This document shows positions 16,884 to 25,618 of a DNA stretch of 64,000 nt, piece by piece. The stretch lies in the NCBI RefSeq assembly GCF_000735435.1, contig NZ_JMPP01000041.1, positions 1 through 64,000 of the forward strand, written 5' to 3'. The stretch is from Klebsiella planticola ATCC 33531. GTDB taxonomy: Bacteria > Pseudomonadota > Gammaproteobacteria > Enterobacterales > Enterobacteriaceae. Each line of letters begins with the position of its first letter. Within the stretch, counting starts at the first letter, position 1. The notes beneath the pieces were generated by a model that was not told the origin of the DNA, made no database searches, and was given only the letters and a program-made list of their open reading frames with translations. Made by a program: the position numbers and the translations under genes.

Positions 16884-17480
16884 ATGCCTGAGGAGTGGCA
16901 TACAGAGCATGTAGCCCGCCGTAACGATCAGCAAACTGCCCATCAACAGGTTAAAAGTACGGATGCGTTGTCTGCTCCTGAGCAGCATTGACACTCTGTC
17001 GCCGATAACCGCCCATGAAGCCAGTGAGAGATAGCAGACGACAAAATAAATCATGATAAAGACCGATACCGTCGTATTGGTGGACGGGTTGGAAAATAAC
17101 GCCGCTCCGGATGCGCAGGCCGTCCAGGCTTTCGGGTTGAACCACTGCATTAAAAACCCCTGAATGAAACCTGGGGTATCTGCTTGTTGTAATGACAAGT
17201 CAGGGCGAGATGAGGCTATTTTATAACCCAGGTACATGATAAATACGGCGCCGGCAACGTTGAGATATTTGAAAAACAAAGGATGCTGTGCAATTGTGGC
17301 GGAGAGTCCGAAACAAACGAATATAAGCAATAAAGTAAATCCGATTGTCGCGCCTGAGACAAACGGGAAGGTTTTTCTAAATCCATGGGCTGCCCCCGAC
17401 GATATAATGATCATATTGACCGGGCCTGGTGACAATGACAGGGTGAGGGAAAAGATGAACATCGTAAAAATTAAAATCAT
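16878..17480 (-). CDS. LysE/RhtB-family amino-acid exporter
   Basis: 200 residues with the LysE/RhtB signature near the N-terminus (SLSPGPVNMIIISSGAAHG) and the conserved FLMQWFNPKAWTACASGAA block. Six membrane helices are expected. The family exports amino acids or analogues such as homoserine, threonine or leucine; the substrate cannot be read from sequence. Codon use is more AT-rich than in the backbone genes, as is that of the adjacent LysR gene, which suggests joint acquisition. Confidence 0.85.
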   Translation of the reverse strand: MILIFTMFIFSLTLSLSPGPVNMIIISSGAAHGFRKTFPFVSGATIGFTLLLIFVCFGLSATIAQHPLFFKYLNVAGAVFIMYLGYKIASSRPDLSLQQADTPGFIQGFLMQWFNPKAWTACASGAALFSNPSTNTTVSVFIMIYFVVCYLSLASWAVIGDRVSMLLRSRQRIRTFNLLMGSLLIVTAGYMLCMPLLRHS

Positions 17481-17823
17481 TTTTTCTCCGTGAGGGTTTA
17501 ATACTTATTAAATATGGGATGGTTCTTTTATTGCATAATAACCTTGCCGAACTCCCTACAGGCTACATATAAATATTCATTAGAGTAAGTGGCTTTTCTC
17601 TAAAGGTGTGTTTGATTTTTTCACAGCAAAGTGGAATAGAATCAACGACAAACCCGGTTGATTGCCCGGGCATTGAAGCCGACGGCGCGCTGGAGATATC
17701 TGAATGAATTAACGTTTTAACTTGTCAGGGTGACCGGCAGCCCCGTGCCGGAGCAGACGTGGCTAACCCGGCGCGCATGCTGAGAGGCGGTGGCATAAAC
17801 CAGGCGATCTTCGCTGAGAAACG
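17481..17823. other. Non-coding gap holding the LysE promoter region and a possible gene remnant
   Basis: The first 150 bases, next to the LysE start, are AT-rich and should contain its promoter; no convincing -35/-10 pair could be fixed. The last 100 bases read as a coding-like stretch on the minus strand, listed separately as a possible remnant. No RNA gene was seen. Confidence 0.4.
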
Positions 17824-17825
17824 TT
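17717..17825 (-). pseudogene. Possible C-terminal remnant of an unidentified gene
   Basis: On the minus strand, directly after the MerR stop codon and in a different frame, about 35 codons stay open with a protein-like composition (FLSEDRLVYATASQHARRV) and end at a TAA. There is no start codon or ribosome-binding site. It may be the tail of a gene lost by deletion, or chance. I do not recognise the protein. Confidence 0.25.
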
Positions 17826-18222
17826 ACCTGACGAGGCGAAGTCCTCGCGAAACAATTCTCTTGAATTCCTCACACTGGGTATGCTCGGGCTGAGTACAAC
17901 GCGCAGCATGCTTCAGTCCGCGGCTTAATAACTGCAGTCTGCGAATGGTAACGTCGATTTCCCGTGAGCGTTTGTGGAACAGTTCACGGTTAATATCTGG
18001 ATGACCCTCGGTACCGAGCATCACTGCAATGTCATCCAGAGAAAACCCTGCGGCCTGTCCCAGCGCAATGAGTTGCAGTTTATACAGCACATTCTCATGG
18101 TACTGCCTTCGAAGGCCATTTCGACCGACAGGCCGAATTAATCCTTTCTTTTCGTAATACCGCAATGCGGAGGGTTTAACCCCGGAAAGGTGAGCGATTT
18201 CTCTGATATCCCGTTCTTTCAT
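17824..18222 (-). CDS. MerR-family regulator
   Basis: 132 residues from the ATG at 18222. The N-terminal MerR winged helix reads IREIAHLSGVKPSALRYYEKKGLI, followed by the RNGLRRQY wing. A coiled-coil dimerisation helix and a short C-terminal effector region with two cysteines (AARCTQPEHTQC, about residues 103-114) follow. A metal or thiol-reactive ligand would fit the cysteines, but this is inference. It is divergent from the DUF2938 gene across a MerR-type operator. An upstream in-frame start at 18294 would add 24 residues outside the family. Confidence 0.85.
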   Translation of the reverse strand: MKERDIREIAHLSGVKPSALRYYEKKGLIRPVGRNGLRRQYHENVLYKLQLIALGQAAGFSLDDIAVMLGTEGHPDINRELFHKRSREIDVTIRRLQLLSRGLKHAARCTQPEHTQCEEFKRIVSRGLRLVR

Positions 18223-18227
18223 GGTTG

Positions 18228-18247
18228 ACTTAAACCTCACTTTAAGT
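18228..18247 (+). promoter_or_regulatory. MerR-type operator/promoter
   Basis: The perfect 7-bp inverted repeat ACTTAAA and TTTAAGT has a 6-base centre. It begins inside a -35 box TTGACT (18225-18230) and fills the spacer, the classical layout for MerR activators. The 19-base spacer leads to a weak -10 at about 18250-18255. The operator lies five bases upstream of the merR start and serves the divergent DUF2938 gene. Confidence 0.6.
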
Positions 18248-18293
18248 TGCACACTGGCTTTCAGCTTAGCATTCCAACCACGAGGAGCAGACA

Positions 18294-18785
18294 TTGGATA
18301 TGATGATTTTCTTTAAAACGGCCATCACCGGCATTGGCGCAACGCTGGTGATGGATTTATGGTCACTTTTACAAAAATACCTGCTCAAAGTACCGCCGCT
18401 AAACTATGCGCTGGTTGGGCGCTGGATTTTATGGTTGCCCAGAGGAAAGTACTGGCATCATACGATTGCCTCAACGCCGCGAATACAAGGGGAGATGTTC
18501 ACCGGCTGGGTGTTTCACTACCTGATCGGGGGCATTTTTGCTTTTGTACCGCTTATGCTCAGCGCAACCGTCTGGCTCAGCGAGCCCTCACTGAACATCG
18601 GTATTCTGGCCGGTTTGTCGACTTTATTCGCACCGTTCATGATTCTACAGCCCGCATTTGGTTTTGGTATCGCGGCATCACGCACCCCTCGTCCCTGGCT
18701 GGCGCGTCTGCTCAGTCTGCTCACGCATCTGGCGTATGGGGGAGGGCTGTATATCGCGGCCCTGATGATCAACGCCTGGGGATAA
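18294..18785 (+). CDS. DUF2938 family membrane protein
   Basis: 163 residues with four hydrophobic segments, near residues 5-25, 72-95, 100-125 and 140-160. The patterns GATLVMDLWSLLQ and FTGWVFHYLIGG, and the PRPWLARLLSLLTHLAYG block, are typical of DUF2938. Function is unknown. TTG 18294 has GAGGAG six bases upstream and so is preferred; ATG 18300 would place it 12 bases away. The gene is probably controlled by the divergent MerR protein. Confidence 0.82.
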   Translation: MDMMIFFKTAITGIGATLVMDLWSLLQKYLLKVPPLNYALVGRWILWLPRGKYWHHTIASTPRIQGEMFTGWVFHYLIGGIFAFVPLMLSATVWLSEPSLNIGILAGLSTLFAPFMILQPAFGFGIAASRTPRPWLARLLSLLTHLAYGGGLYIAALMINAWG

Positions 18786-18878
18786 CACCTTTTCGTCAGC
18801 TCCGCTTCACCCGCGTACAGCGCTGCGGCTTCCATGACAACACAAAAAATGGTAGGGAATATGGAGATAAATGCAATT

Positions 18879-18897
18879 GCAAATGATATTTATTTTC
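18879..18897 (+). promoter_or_regulatory. Fur box upstream of the yncE-like gene
   Basis: GCAAATGATATTTATTTTC matches 14 of 19 positions of the consensus Fur box. It lies 43 bases upstream of the yncE-like start, where a bound repressor would block transcription. The surrounding DNA is strongly AT-rich with further ATGATA-like half-sites. Confidence 0.6.
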
Positions 18898-18939
18898 ATT
18901 AGTGTTTGCATTCCGTAAGCTACTGTAAAGAAAAATTAC

Positions 18940-19998
18940 ATGTCTATCGTATCCCTGAAGAAAGCAACGCTTTGCGCGCTGGCCATTTCATCTTCCCTGC
19001 ATGTTGTCTCTGCCTCGGCTAAGGATTTTACCGAGCAGGCATTCCGCTCACAGCCTCTTGGTCACGGCGTTTATGAACTGGCTTATGATAACCGTCAGAA
19101 GGTGCTCTATGCCGCCTCCGCGCCCTCGTTTGATAAAGATAAAACGACGGGAATAGTGTTTCGACTGGCGGCCGATTCTCTGCAGATTAATCAGAAAATC
19201 GCCACCGAACGGCGCACCTTTGCGCTTTCTCTGGATGAAGAAAACCATATCCTGTACTTGGGCAATGCCCTGGATGGTTCGCTAACGCTGGTGGATACGC
19301 TGACCAATAAGGTGATCAAAACTATTCAGCTAAGCGATGATTCGGATCCTGAGAAACAGGCTCACGTCCGTGAAGTGGTGCTGGATAAGCCAAATCAACG
19401 TCTGTATGTATCCGGAATCGGGCGCAAAGACAAAGGGCTGCTGTGGGTTGTCGATACGCGCAAGCAGCAGCTTATTGAAACGCTGAATCATGTCGAACCG
19501 GTGGGGTTTGCCGTTGATGACGCGGGTAACAAAGTTTATGTGGTGACCGGCAACGGGGAGTTGGTTACCCTCGATGGTAAAACGTCGAAGCTCCTTGCCC
19601 GCGTGAAGGTTGACCCGGCTGAACCTGACCATTATTTCCTCAATATCGCCCTGAACAGCGCCGCAGGAGTTGGGTATATCGCTGATACCAATACCCGCGA
19701 TGTGCTGGTGGTGCAGCTGGACTCCGGCAAGTTGGTGGATCGTATTGCCTCGCCGAATTCGGTCGCCGTGCTCTATAACGCCGCGCGCGATGAAATCTAC
19801 GTTACCCATCGCAACGATCGCTCGATTAGCGTCATCGACGCGAAAACCCATCATCTCAAACACACGATCAAAACGGCGGCCATGCCCAACAGTCTGGTGC
19901 TTTCTGCGGATGCCGGAACGCTTTATGTCAGCGTTAAACAGGACGAAAAAAGCGACCAGCCCGACTACGTTCTCAAGATTGATCTAACTAAATTCTAA
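18940..19998 (+). CDS. YncE-like periplasmic beta-propeller protein
   Basis: 352 residues with a Sec signal peptide cleaved near SASA-K (about residue 28). Repeated propeller blades follow, such as RLYVSGIGRKDKGLLWVVDT, YVVTGNGELVTLDGKTSKLL and EIYVTHRNDRSISVIDAKTH. It is clearly related to but divergent from E. coli YncE, an iron-regulated periplasmic protein that has been reported to bind DNA. It probably works with the TonB-dependent receptor encoded ten bases downstream, perhaps holding a siderophore or its product. The Fur box suggests induction by iron limitation. Confidence 0.82.
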   Translation: MSIVSLKKATLCALAISSSLHVVSASAKDFTEQAFRSQPLGHGVYELAYDNRQKVLYAASAPSFDKDKTTGIVFRLAADSLQINQKIATERRTFALSLDEENHILYLGNALDGSLTLVDTLTNKVIKTIQLSDDSDPEKQAHVREVVLDKPNQRLYVSGIGRKDKGLLWVVDTRKQQLIETLNHVEPVGFAVDDAGNKVYVVTGNGELVTLDGKTSKLLARVKVDPAEPDHYFLNIALNSAAGVGYIADTNTRDVLVVQLDSGKLVDRIASPNSVAVLYNAARDEIYVTHRNDRSISVIDAKTHHLKHTIKTAAMPNSLVLSADAGTLYVSVKQDEKSDQPDYVLKIDLTKF

Positions 19999-20008
19999 GG
20001 ACTTTTTT

Positions 20009-22006
20009 GTGACGATTAAGACACACATGGAGGTGGCGATTGCGCTCGCCTTCGTCAATCTGCCTGCGGCGGCATACGCCGCAGATAGCGCCGCCGTAAA
20101 CGAAGAGCAGATGGTAGTCACCGCCACGGGTTTCAGCCAGGAGAGGCGCGAGGCGCCGGCGACGATCTCGGTGCTGGATGAGAAGGCGCTGAATACCCGC
20201 TCCAATCAGAATGTAGCGGAAGCGTTGCGCGAGATGCCGGGCGTGCTGGTGGGCAACGGTCACGGCAGTCTGGCGACCGGTGATGTGCAGATGCGCGGTA
20301 TGGATTCGACCTATACCTCGTTTATGGTGAACGGTATTAAGCAGTCTACCCGCGAATCCCGTCCCTACGGGCATCACATTGGTAGCGAAGCGGCTTTTAT
20401 GCCGCCGCTGGCTGCCATTGAGCGGGTGGAGGTCATTCGCGGGCCCATGTCCTCGCTGTATGGCTCTGACTCCATTGGCGGCGTGGTCAACGTCATCACC
20501 AAAAAGGCCTGGAACCTCGAAAAATGGACGGGGGTGCTGGAGGATAATTACTTCCTGCAGGAAAAAAGTGAATACGGCAACACTAATCAGACCAACGCCT
20601 TCTTAATGGGGCCTGTCATCCCAGGCAAACTCGGGGTCAGCGTGGGCGCCGATTATCTTGATCGCCGCGATGATGACAGCCCAACCAAAGAGCGTTTCGT
20701 GAAGCATCAGGCCGGGAATCTGGACGCCACCATTTCTCTGTCGCCAATCGATACGCAGCTTTGGGATTTGAATGTCGCCAAAGGCAATCAGGAGAAAACC
20801 CATAACGATAAAGCGTGGTACTGGGGTTTTGACCGCGATGCGGCCTCGCTTTCACAGCATGCCTGGTACGCTGATGATCTGGTGGAGGTGAAGAACTTTA
20901 TCAGCTACGAGAAGGCCCGCACGGAGTACCGCGTGCCCGGGATGGATTCGCAATTTATTAAGCAGAATAATTTTGAGGCCAATAGCGCGAACACCTTTAC
21001 TCTGGCCGATCACAAGCTGACGTTAGGCGTTAACTTCACGCGCAATGAGCTGAATGACACCTTCGGTATTGCGGATAAGCAGGCGCCCGGCGTCACCCCG
21101 GTGAGTAAAATTACCCGTCATGGCTGGGCGGTTTTTGCGGAAGACGCATGGATGATAGTGCCGGACTTTACGCTGACTACCTCTGCGCGCCTGGATCATG
21201 ATAGCTACTTTGGCTATCACGTCACGCCTAAGTTGTATGGTAACTGGACCCTCGACGAAACCTGGGCGCTGAAGGGGGGCGTCTCTGCGGGTTATAAAAA
21301 ACCGGATTTACGTCAGAACAACGCCGGTTTTACCAGCGTCTATGGTGCTTATCCCTATTCTGAGATTGGCATCGGCAACGACGATCTGAAGCCGGAACAG
21401 AGCATCAACACCGAACTGGGCGTGTACTGGCAGCATGACGCGTTGGCGCTGGATGCGACTCTTTTCCATACCAAATTTAAAGATAAAATCAGCGACCATA
21501 CCATCTGTACCTCATCTGCCACCCAGCAGTGTCAGTACAATGGCTATACCGCTGATAGCGTATCGCAATATATTAACGTCGGAGATGCGGAGATCTACGG
21601 TCTGGAGCTGAACGGCGACTGGCAGGTGACCGCGGCGCTGAAGGCGAACGCCAACTATACCTATACCCACAGTGAACAGAAAAGCGGTGAGTATAAGGGC
21701 TATGCGCTAAATGATTTCCCGAGCAGTATGGCCAACGTTTCGCTGACGTGGAATACCACTTCCGATCTGGAGCTGTGGACGAAGGCGAGCTGGCGCAGCA
21801 ACTCGCCGGATATCGGCAAATCCAGCTCAACGGATGCCTATGCGCTGGTGGATTTAGGCGCCCGTTACCATCTGAATAAACAGGTTACGTTGATGAGCGG
21901 TATCTACAATCTGTTTGATGTCAATCCGGTTTACACCACCGCCTACAGGCAGACCGCGATGCTGGAAGGGCGGCGCTATAATTTCGGCGGCCGCGTGGAG
22001 TTCTGA
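20009..22006 (+). CDS. TonB-dependent catecholate-type receptor
   Basis: 665 residues. A signal peptide ends near AYAA (about residue 25). The TonB box EEQMVVTATG is at residues 32-41 and the plug domain carries IERVEVIRGPMSSLYGSDSIGGVVNVITKK, as in CirA and FepA-like receptors. The 22-strand barrel follows and ends in the canonical aromatic residue (VEF). GTG 20009 has AAGGA seven bases upstream. The ligand is not identifiable by eye. Linkage to the yncE-like gene and its Fur box points to iron-siderophore uptake. Confidence 0.88.
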   Translation: MTIKTHMEVAIALAFVNLPAAAYAADSAAVNEEQMVVTATGFSQERREAPATISVLDEKALNTRSNQNVAEALREMPGVLVGNGHGSLATGDVQMRGMDSTYTSFMVNGIKQSTRESRPYGHHIGSEAAFMPPLAAIERVEVIRGPMSSLYGSDSIGGVVNVITKKAWNLEKWTGVLEDNYFLQEKSEYGNTNQTNAFLMGPVIPGKLGVSVGADYLDRRDDDSPTKERFVKHQAGNLDATISLSPIDTQLWDLNVAKGNQEKTHNDKAWYWGFDRDAASLSQHAWYADDLVEVKNFISYEKARTEYRVPGMDSQFIKQNNFEANSANTFTLADHKLTLGVNFTRNELNDTFGIADKQAPGVTPVSKITRHGWAVFAEDAWMIVPDFTLTTSARLDHDSYFGYHVTPKLYGNWTLDETWALKGGVSAGYKKPDLRQNNAGFTSVYGAYPYSEIGIGNDDLKPEQSINTELGVYWQHDALALDATLFHTKFKDKISDHTICTSSATQQCQYNGYTADSVSQYINVGDAEIYGLELNGDWQVTAALKANANYTYTHSEQKSGEYKGYALNDFPSSMANVSLTWNTTSDLELWTKASWRSNSPDIGKSSSTDAYALVDLGARYHLNKQVTLMSGIYNLFDVNPVYTTAYRQTAMLEGRRYNFGGRVEF

Positions 22007-22013
22007 ATGTGAG

Positions 22014-22035
22014 GCAGGGGTCGAATGGCCCCTGC
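22014..22035. terminator. Terminator-like stem after the TonB receptor gene
   Basis: GCAGGGG and CCCCTGC form a 7-bp stem with an 8-base loop between convergent genes. There is no T-run, so termination efficiency is uncertain. Confidence 0.45.
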
Positions 22036-22057
22036 GAAACGATGGCAGACAGCCCTG

Positions 22058-22486
22058 TCAGGGGCGGAAATCCACAACGGCATTGTTGAATGTCTGATAG
22101 GTTTCTTCATCAGGCGCTGGCGGAATCTGCGCTTCCTTTAGCGCGGATATAATTTTCGCGCAAAATGCCGGATCGCCATGCGCTACCGTTGGATTCTGTA
22201 CCTTCCCGTCACGCTGGAGCGTGAGGCGCACGGAGCATTGTTGCCCCTGATACGACTGCGGCCGATCTATTTTAGCGAAGGTAGCCGTTCTGACCTGCAT
22301 CAGATAGCGTGAGACATTGGCCTGCGGCGAATTATTTGCACCCATTTGATAATCGCGAAACATCTTATCCACTTCTGCAGATAATTGAGCCTCTTCAGCG
22401 CTATCCGGCGCAGAAGTGGTGCCCGAACAGGCGGTAAGGAGTAAAGAGAGGAGACAAAAGAGTGCGGGGCTGGGTCTCAGGGTCAT
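22058..22486 (-). CDS. Lipoprotein with TolA/TonB C-terminal-like domain
   Basis: 142 residues. A lipoprotein signal peptide ends in LLLTACSG, with the acylated Cys at about residue 20. The rest resembles the C-terminal domain of TolA: RYLMQVRTATFAKIDRPQSYQGQQCSVRLTLQRDGKV, a conserved cysteine pair (CSVRL and AFCAKI), then AVVDFRP at the end. It could contact envelope proteins in the manner of TolA domain III. It points toward the TonB receptor gene but is transcribed against it. Confidence 0.78.
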   Translation of the reverse strand: MTLRPSPALFCLLSLLLTACSGTTSAPDSAEEAQLSAEVDKMFRDYQMGANNSPQANVSRYLMQVRTATFAKIDRPQSYQGQQCSVRLTLQRDGKVQNPTVAHGDPAFCAKIISALKEAQIPPAPDEETYQTFNNAVVDFRP

Positions 22487-22578
22487 GGCATACCTCCTTG
22501 CCTGGGATGATAAATTCCGCGTGCCAGGTGGCCATCTTCTGCTATTCAGCGATGGTATTCAAACGTTAATCAGCGAGT

Positions 22579-22613
22579 ATGCCTGCGGTGGTTTGACCGC
22601 AGGCATGATTTTT
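22579..22613 (+). terminator. Rho-independent terminator-like hairpin
   Basis: ATGCCTGCGG and CCGCAGGCAT form a perfect 10-bp stem with an 8-base loop, followed on + by GATTTTT. On the minus strand the same stem lies 45 bases after the M20 gene and could end that operon. Confidence 0.6.
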
Positions 22614-22650
22614 GTGTGACGTTGTCACTTTTTATGCGGACGCCAGCAGG

Positions 22651-23763
22651 CTACCGCATCCAGTCGCCGATAATTTCTCCGTACAGCTGTTCCGCTTCCT
22701 CCAGCCGGCTGAGCAGGCAGTACTCATCGGTTTGATGAGCCAGAGACGGCTCGCCGGGGCCGAGAATAATACAGGGCGGGTTGCCCAGCGCGGGCAGCAG
22801 CAGGGAGGCGTCGGTAAAGTAGGGAACCACGCGCGGCGCAAGCGGCCGATCGTGCAGCGGCTGGCAGCGCTGATAAACCTGCTTTATCCATGCGTGATCC
22901 TCTTCGCTCAGTACCGCGGGTAAGTCCACCAATGTGGACACCGTGACGCTCTCGCCAAGCAGCGTGGTCAATCGCTGGCGGATGGTGGCATGCTGTAAAT
23001 TGGGCGCACTACGGATATCGACATCAAAACGCGTGCGGTCCGGCACGGAATTAATATTTAACCCGCCTTCGATACGTCCGACATTAAGAGTCGGCTGCTT
23101 CATCAGCGGATGCGGCGCGCCGGGTGAAAAATGTTGAATCTTACCCAGCGCATCCGCCGCCAGATAGATAGCATTAATCCCCAGTTCCGGCATCGCGCCG
23201 TGGGCGGTTTTCCCCCGCGTTTCACAACGTAGCCAGAGGGCGCCTTTGTGGCCGATAACCGGGTAATTGGCGGTGGGCTCGCCGACGATCAGCGCCCCGA
23301 TGTCCGGCAACGTCGCGGAGGCGATCAGCGCCCGGGCGCCGTCGCACCCGGTTTCTTCCCCTCCGGTGATCAGCAATACCGCACCGCTGCCGGCGAGAAT
23401 CGTTTCCCGCTGATGAATACAGGCGACGGCAAACGCCGCCACCGCTGCTTTCATATCGCTGGAGCCGCGTCCATAAAGACGCCCGTCCTCCGTCTGCGAA
23501 CCGAAAGGATCGTACCGCCACTGCGTATTACCGAGCGGCACGGTATCCAGATGGCCAGTAAAGGCCAACGGTTTACCGGCTGTCGTCCCGGGCAGCCAGG
23601 CGATCAGATTGCTGCGTCCCTCGCCGAACGACGACAGCGAAACCGCAAAGCCGCGGTGTTGAAGCCAGTCGGCAAAGAACCGCATGCAGTCAGCTTCGCG
23701 ACCCGGCGGGTTAATGGTGTTAAAGCCCAGCAGCTGCCGGGCCAGTTGAAGAGTCGTGGTCAT
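22651..23763 (-). CDS. M20 family (ArgE/DapE-type) deacylase
   Basis: 370 residues with the zinc-enzyme motifs of M20. GHLDTVP gives H71 and D73, GRGSSDMK gives D103, and GGEETGC gives the catalytic and ligand glutamates 136-137. A late SLAHQTDEY supplies the last His. Family members hydrolyse N-acyl amino acids, dipeptides or formyl-aminopyrimidines. It is the last gene of the leftward operon and overlaps its upstream neighbour by one base. In this cluster it may remove an acyl or amide group from an imported compound. The substrate is not known. Confidence 0.85.
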   Translation of the reverse strand: MTTTLQLARQLLGFNTINPPGREADCMRFFADWLQHRGFAVSLSSFGEGRSNLIAWLPGTTAGKPLAFTGHLDTVPLGNTQWRYDPFGSQTEDGRLYGRGSSDMKAAVAAFAVACIHQRETILAGSGAVLLITGGEETGCDGARALIASATLPDIGALIVGEPTANYPVIGHKGALWLRCETRGKTAHGAMPELGINAIYLAADALGKIQHFSPGAPHPLMKQPTLNVGRIEGGLNINSVPDRTRFDVDIRSAPNLQHATIRQRLTTLLGESVTVSTLVDLPAVLSEEDHAWIKQVYQRCQPLHDRPLAPRVVPYFTDASLLLPALGNPPCIILGPGEPSLAHQTDEYCLLSRLEEAEQLYGEIIGDWMR

Positions 23764-24518
23764 CAGCCGCGTTCCGTCAGCCAGTCAAGACAGTTGATCC
23801 ACAGCTGGCGATAGCCGGGCCATTTGGCAAACTCTTCCGGCAGCCAGTGCGCGGACATATCGCTGGTCCACACCAGTGAGCGACCCTGTTGATATTCGCG
23901 AACGGCCAGCAGCGGATGACCGGTACCGGCGACCGTGGCCAGCAGCTTGCCTTGCGGATGCATTTCCACTTCGTTATAACCCAGCAGCCACGGCCATTCG
24001 CCAGGAATATCGTTAAACAGGGCGTGAGCTTCGATCACTTCGGCATAGCAACCTTCCGGGGTTTCAATACGATCGTCCCATGCCAGGCAGCGGACCGGCA
24101 GAACTTTCTCCACAGCGGTATGGCGATAGCGCGCGCCGCCGTTAATTCCCTGGAAGCTGTAATAACCACCAATCATCATCAGCGCGCCGCCGGCGGCAAC
24201 GTAGTCATGGATCAGCGTCAGCCGGTTGGCGGTGCGGCGGCTTTTCAGCCAGGTATCCGGATGCAGCAGCAGCGTATTGGCGCCGATATCCGAGAGAATA
24301 ATCGCATCCCACTGCCGCAGCGCTTCCTGAGTCAGCGGGAAGTCGGTCGCCGCCGCGTGGGCGGGCATATAGGTGATCGCGTAATGACTGTCCGCAAGCG
24401 CGGCCAGAAAATCCGTTGCGCCGGTATGCCAGGTGGCGGTGGCAAACTGATCGAAGCCTTTAACGTGTGTTGAAGTGCTGGTCCAGGATTCCCCGACCAG
24501 TAAGATTTTTTTCTGCAT
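23763..24518 (-). CDS. GATase1-like (ThuA-related) protein
   Basis: 251 residues from the ATG at 24518, with AAGGA eight bases upstream. The pattern KILLVGESWTST, DAIILSDIGANTLLL, YVAAGGALMMIGGYYSFQG and SLVWTSDMSAHWLP matches the putative glutamine amidotransferase-like family (pfam07090). No Cys-His-Glu triad of true amidotransferases is evident, so another chemistry is likely. It lies 13 bases after the phosphotriesterase-family gene and touches the M20 gene, so the three are co-transcribed. Confidence 0.75.
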   Translation of the reverse strand: MQKKILLVGESWTSTSTHVKGFDQFATATWHTGATDFLAALADSHYAITYMPAHAAATDFPLTQEALRQWDAIILSDIGANTLLLHPDTWLKSRRTANRLTLIHDYVAAGGALMMIGGYYSFQGINGGARYRHTAVEKVLPVRCLAWDDRIETPEGCYAEVIEAHALFNDIPGEWPWLLGYNEVEMHPQGKLLATVAGTGHPLLAVREYQQGRSLVWTSDMSAHWLPEEFAKWPGYRQLWINCLDWLTERG

Positions 24519-24531
24519 TATGATTTTCCTT

Positions 24532-25611
24532 TTATCCGCCAAAGACCCGTTGGGGATTGCCAATCATCAAGGTTTCAAGCTGTTCGCCGCTGACGCCGTG
24601 GCGCCGCAGACGAGGAACAAAATGCTTGAGTATGTAGCCGTAACCGTGACCGCCGTAGCGGGTGAGCATGGTTTTCAGGAACACATCCTGCGACAGCAAA
24701 ATCTGCTGGAGATAGCCATCGTCAATCAGCTCGCGAATCGCGCGGGCGTTCTCCTCGTCGGAAGGCGACTGCGCCGATTCGTCGGCGTAGTAATAGCTCA
24801 TGCCGATCATGTCGTATTCGAGAAACGCTCCGCGCTGCGCCAGTTCGCGCTGATAGCGCTTATCGGCAAAGCTTGGATTCATATGACACAGCACCGTATG
24901 GCGGAGATCGGCGCCTTCCTGTTCGAGAATATCCAGCACCCGGTGACCCAGTCTCTCCCAGCCCGGCAGATGGACCTCAATCGGCACGCCGGTCGCGGCG
25001 CTGGCCCGACCCGCAGCGCGCAGGGACTTCTCTTCATCCGCCGTAAAGCGACTGGAGATACCGATTTCGCCGATAAGCCCGGCGAGCACTTCCGGTTTCT
25101 CCTCCGCGCCACCAAGATCGTAAATCAGCCGTTCGGCCAGCTGTTCGACGCTGCTGGTTTTTACCCATTCGGGGTGTGAAGGCTCCAGATAGAGGCCGGT
25201 ACCCATAATAATGTTCAGACCGGTCAGACGCGCGATACGCGCCAGCGCGTTGGGATCGCGGCCAATGCCGATATTGGTCGGGTCGACCACCGTTTCCCCG
25301 CCAAGCGCGCGATATTTGGTCAGCTCTTCAATCGCGACGTCGACGTCAAACAGCTGGCAGTTATCGCGGCTCATGAGCGGGTTCAGCGCCAGCTCGCCAA
25401 GGTTTTCCATCTTCACCGGCATTTCGGCGAGATGGCGATCGCTACAGCAGCAGGGCGGCACCCATTTGCCGGAGGCGTCCAGCAAAATATGCTCATGCAT
25501 CAGCGTGACGCCCATCTCGCTAATCGGCAGCGGGCCAAGCACCGTCATGACGTAACCGCTGCTGACGCCGACCGGCAGCGGGGAGGGATGGCGAAAAATT
25601 GATCCTTTCAT
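24532..25611 (-). CDS. Phosphotriesterase-family (PHP-like) metal hydrolase
   Basis: 359 residues, amidohydrolase superfamily. Metal ligands are visible: HEH at 39-41, bridging Glu182 in GEIG, His214 in EVHLPGW, His243 in CHMNP and Asp309 in LLSQDV. A bridging glutamate in place of carbamylated lysine is typical of the E. coli PHP (YhfV) branch rather than of true organophosphate hydrolases. Relatives are lactonases, esterases or of unknown function. A cysteine cluster PPCCCSDRH at 52-60 is unusual. The gene is followed by the GATase1-like gene and preceded by the ABC permease. Confidence 0.85.
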   Translation of the reverse strand: MKGSIFRHPSPLPVGVSSGYVMTVLGPLPISEMGVTLMHEHILLDASGKWVPPCCCSDRHLAEMPVKMENLGELALNPLMSRDNCQLFDVDVAIEELTKYRALGGETVVDPTNIGIGRDPNALARIARLTGLNIIMGTGLYLEPSHPEWVKTSSVEQLAERLIYDLGGAEEKPEVLAGLIGEIGISSRFTADEEKSLRAAGRASAATGVPIEVHLPGWERLGHRVLDILEQEGADLRHTVLCHMNPSFADKRYQRELAQRGAFLEYDMIGMSYYYADESAQSPSDEENARAIRELIDDGYLQQILLSQDVFLKTMLTRYGGHGYGYILKHFVPRLRRHGVSGEQLETLMIGNPQRVFGG

Positions 25612-25618
25612 CAGCTAT

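Noticed and set aside
20009-22006. Naming the TonB receptor yncD because of the adjacent yncE-like gene
   Set aside because: Its plug motifs resemble CirA/FepA-type receptors and not E. coli YncD, so no symbol is given.
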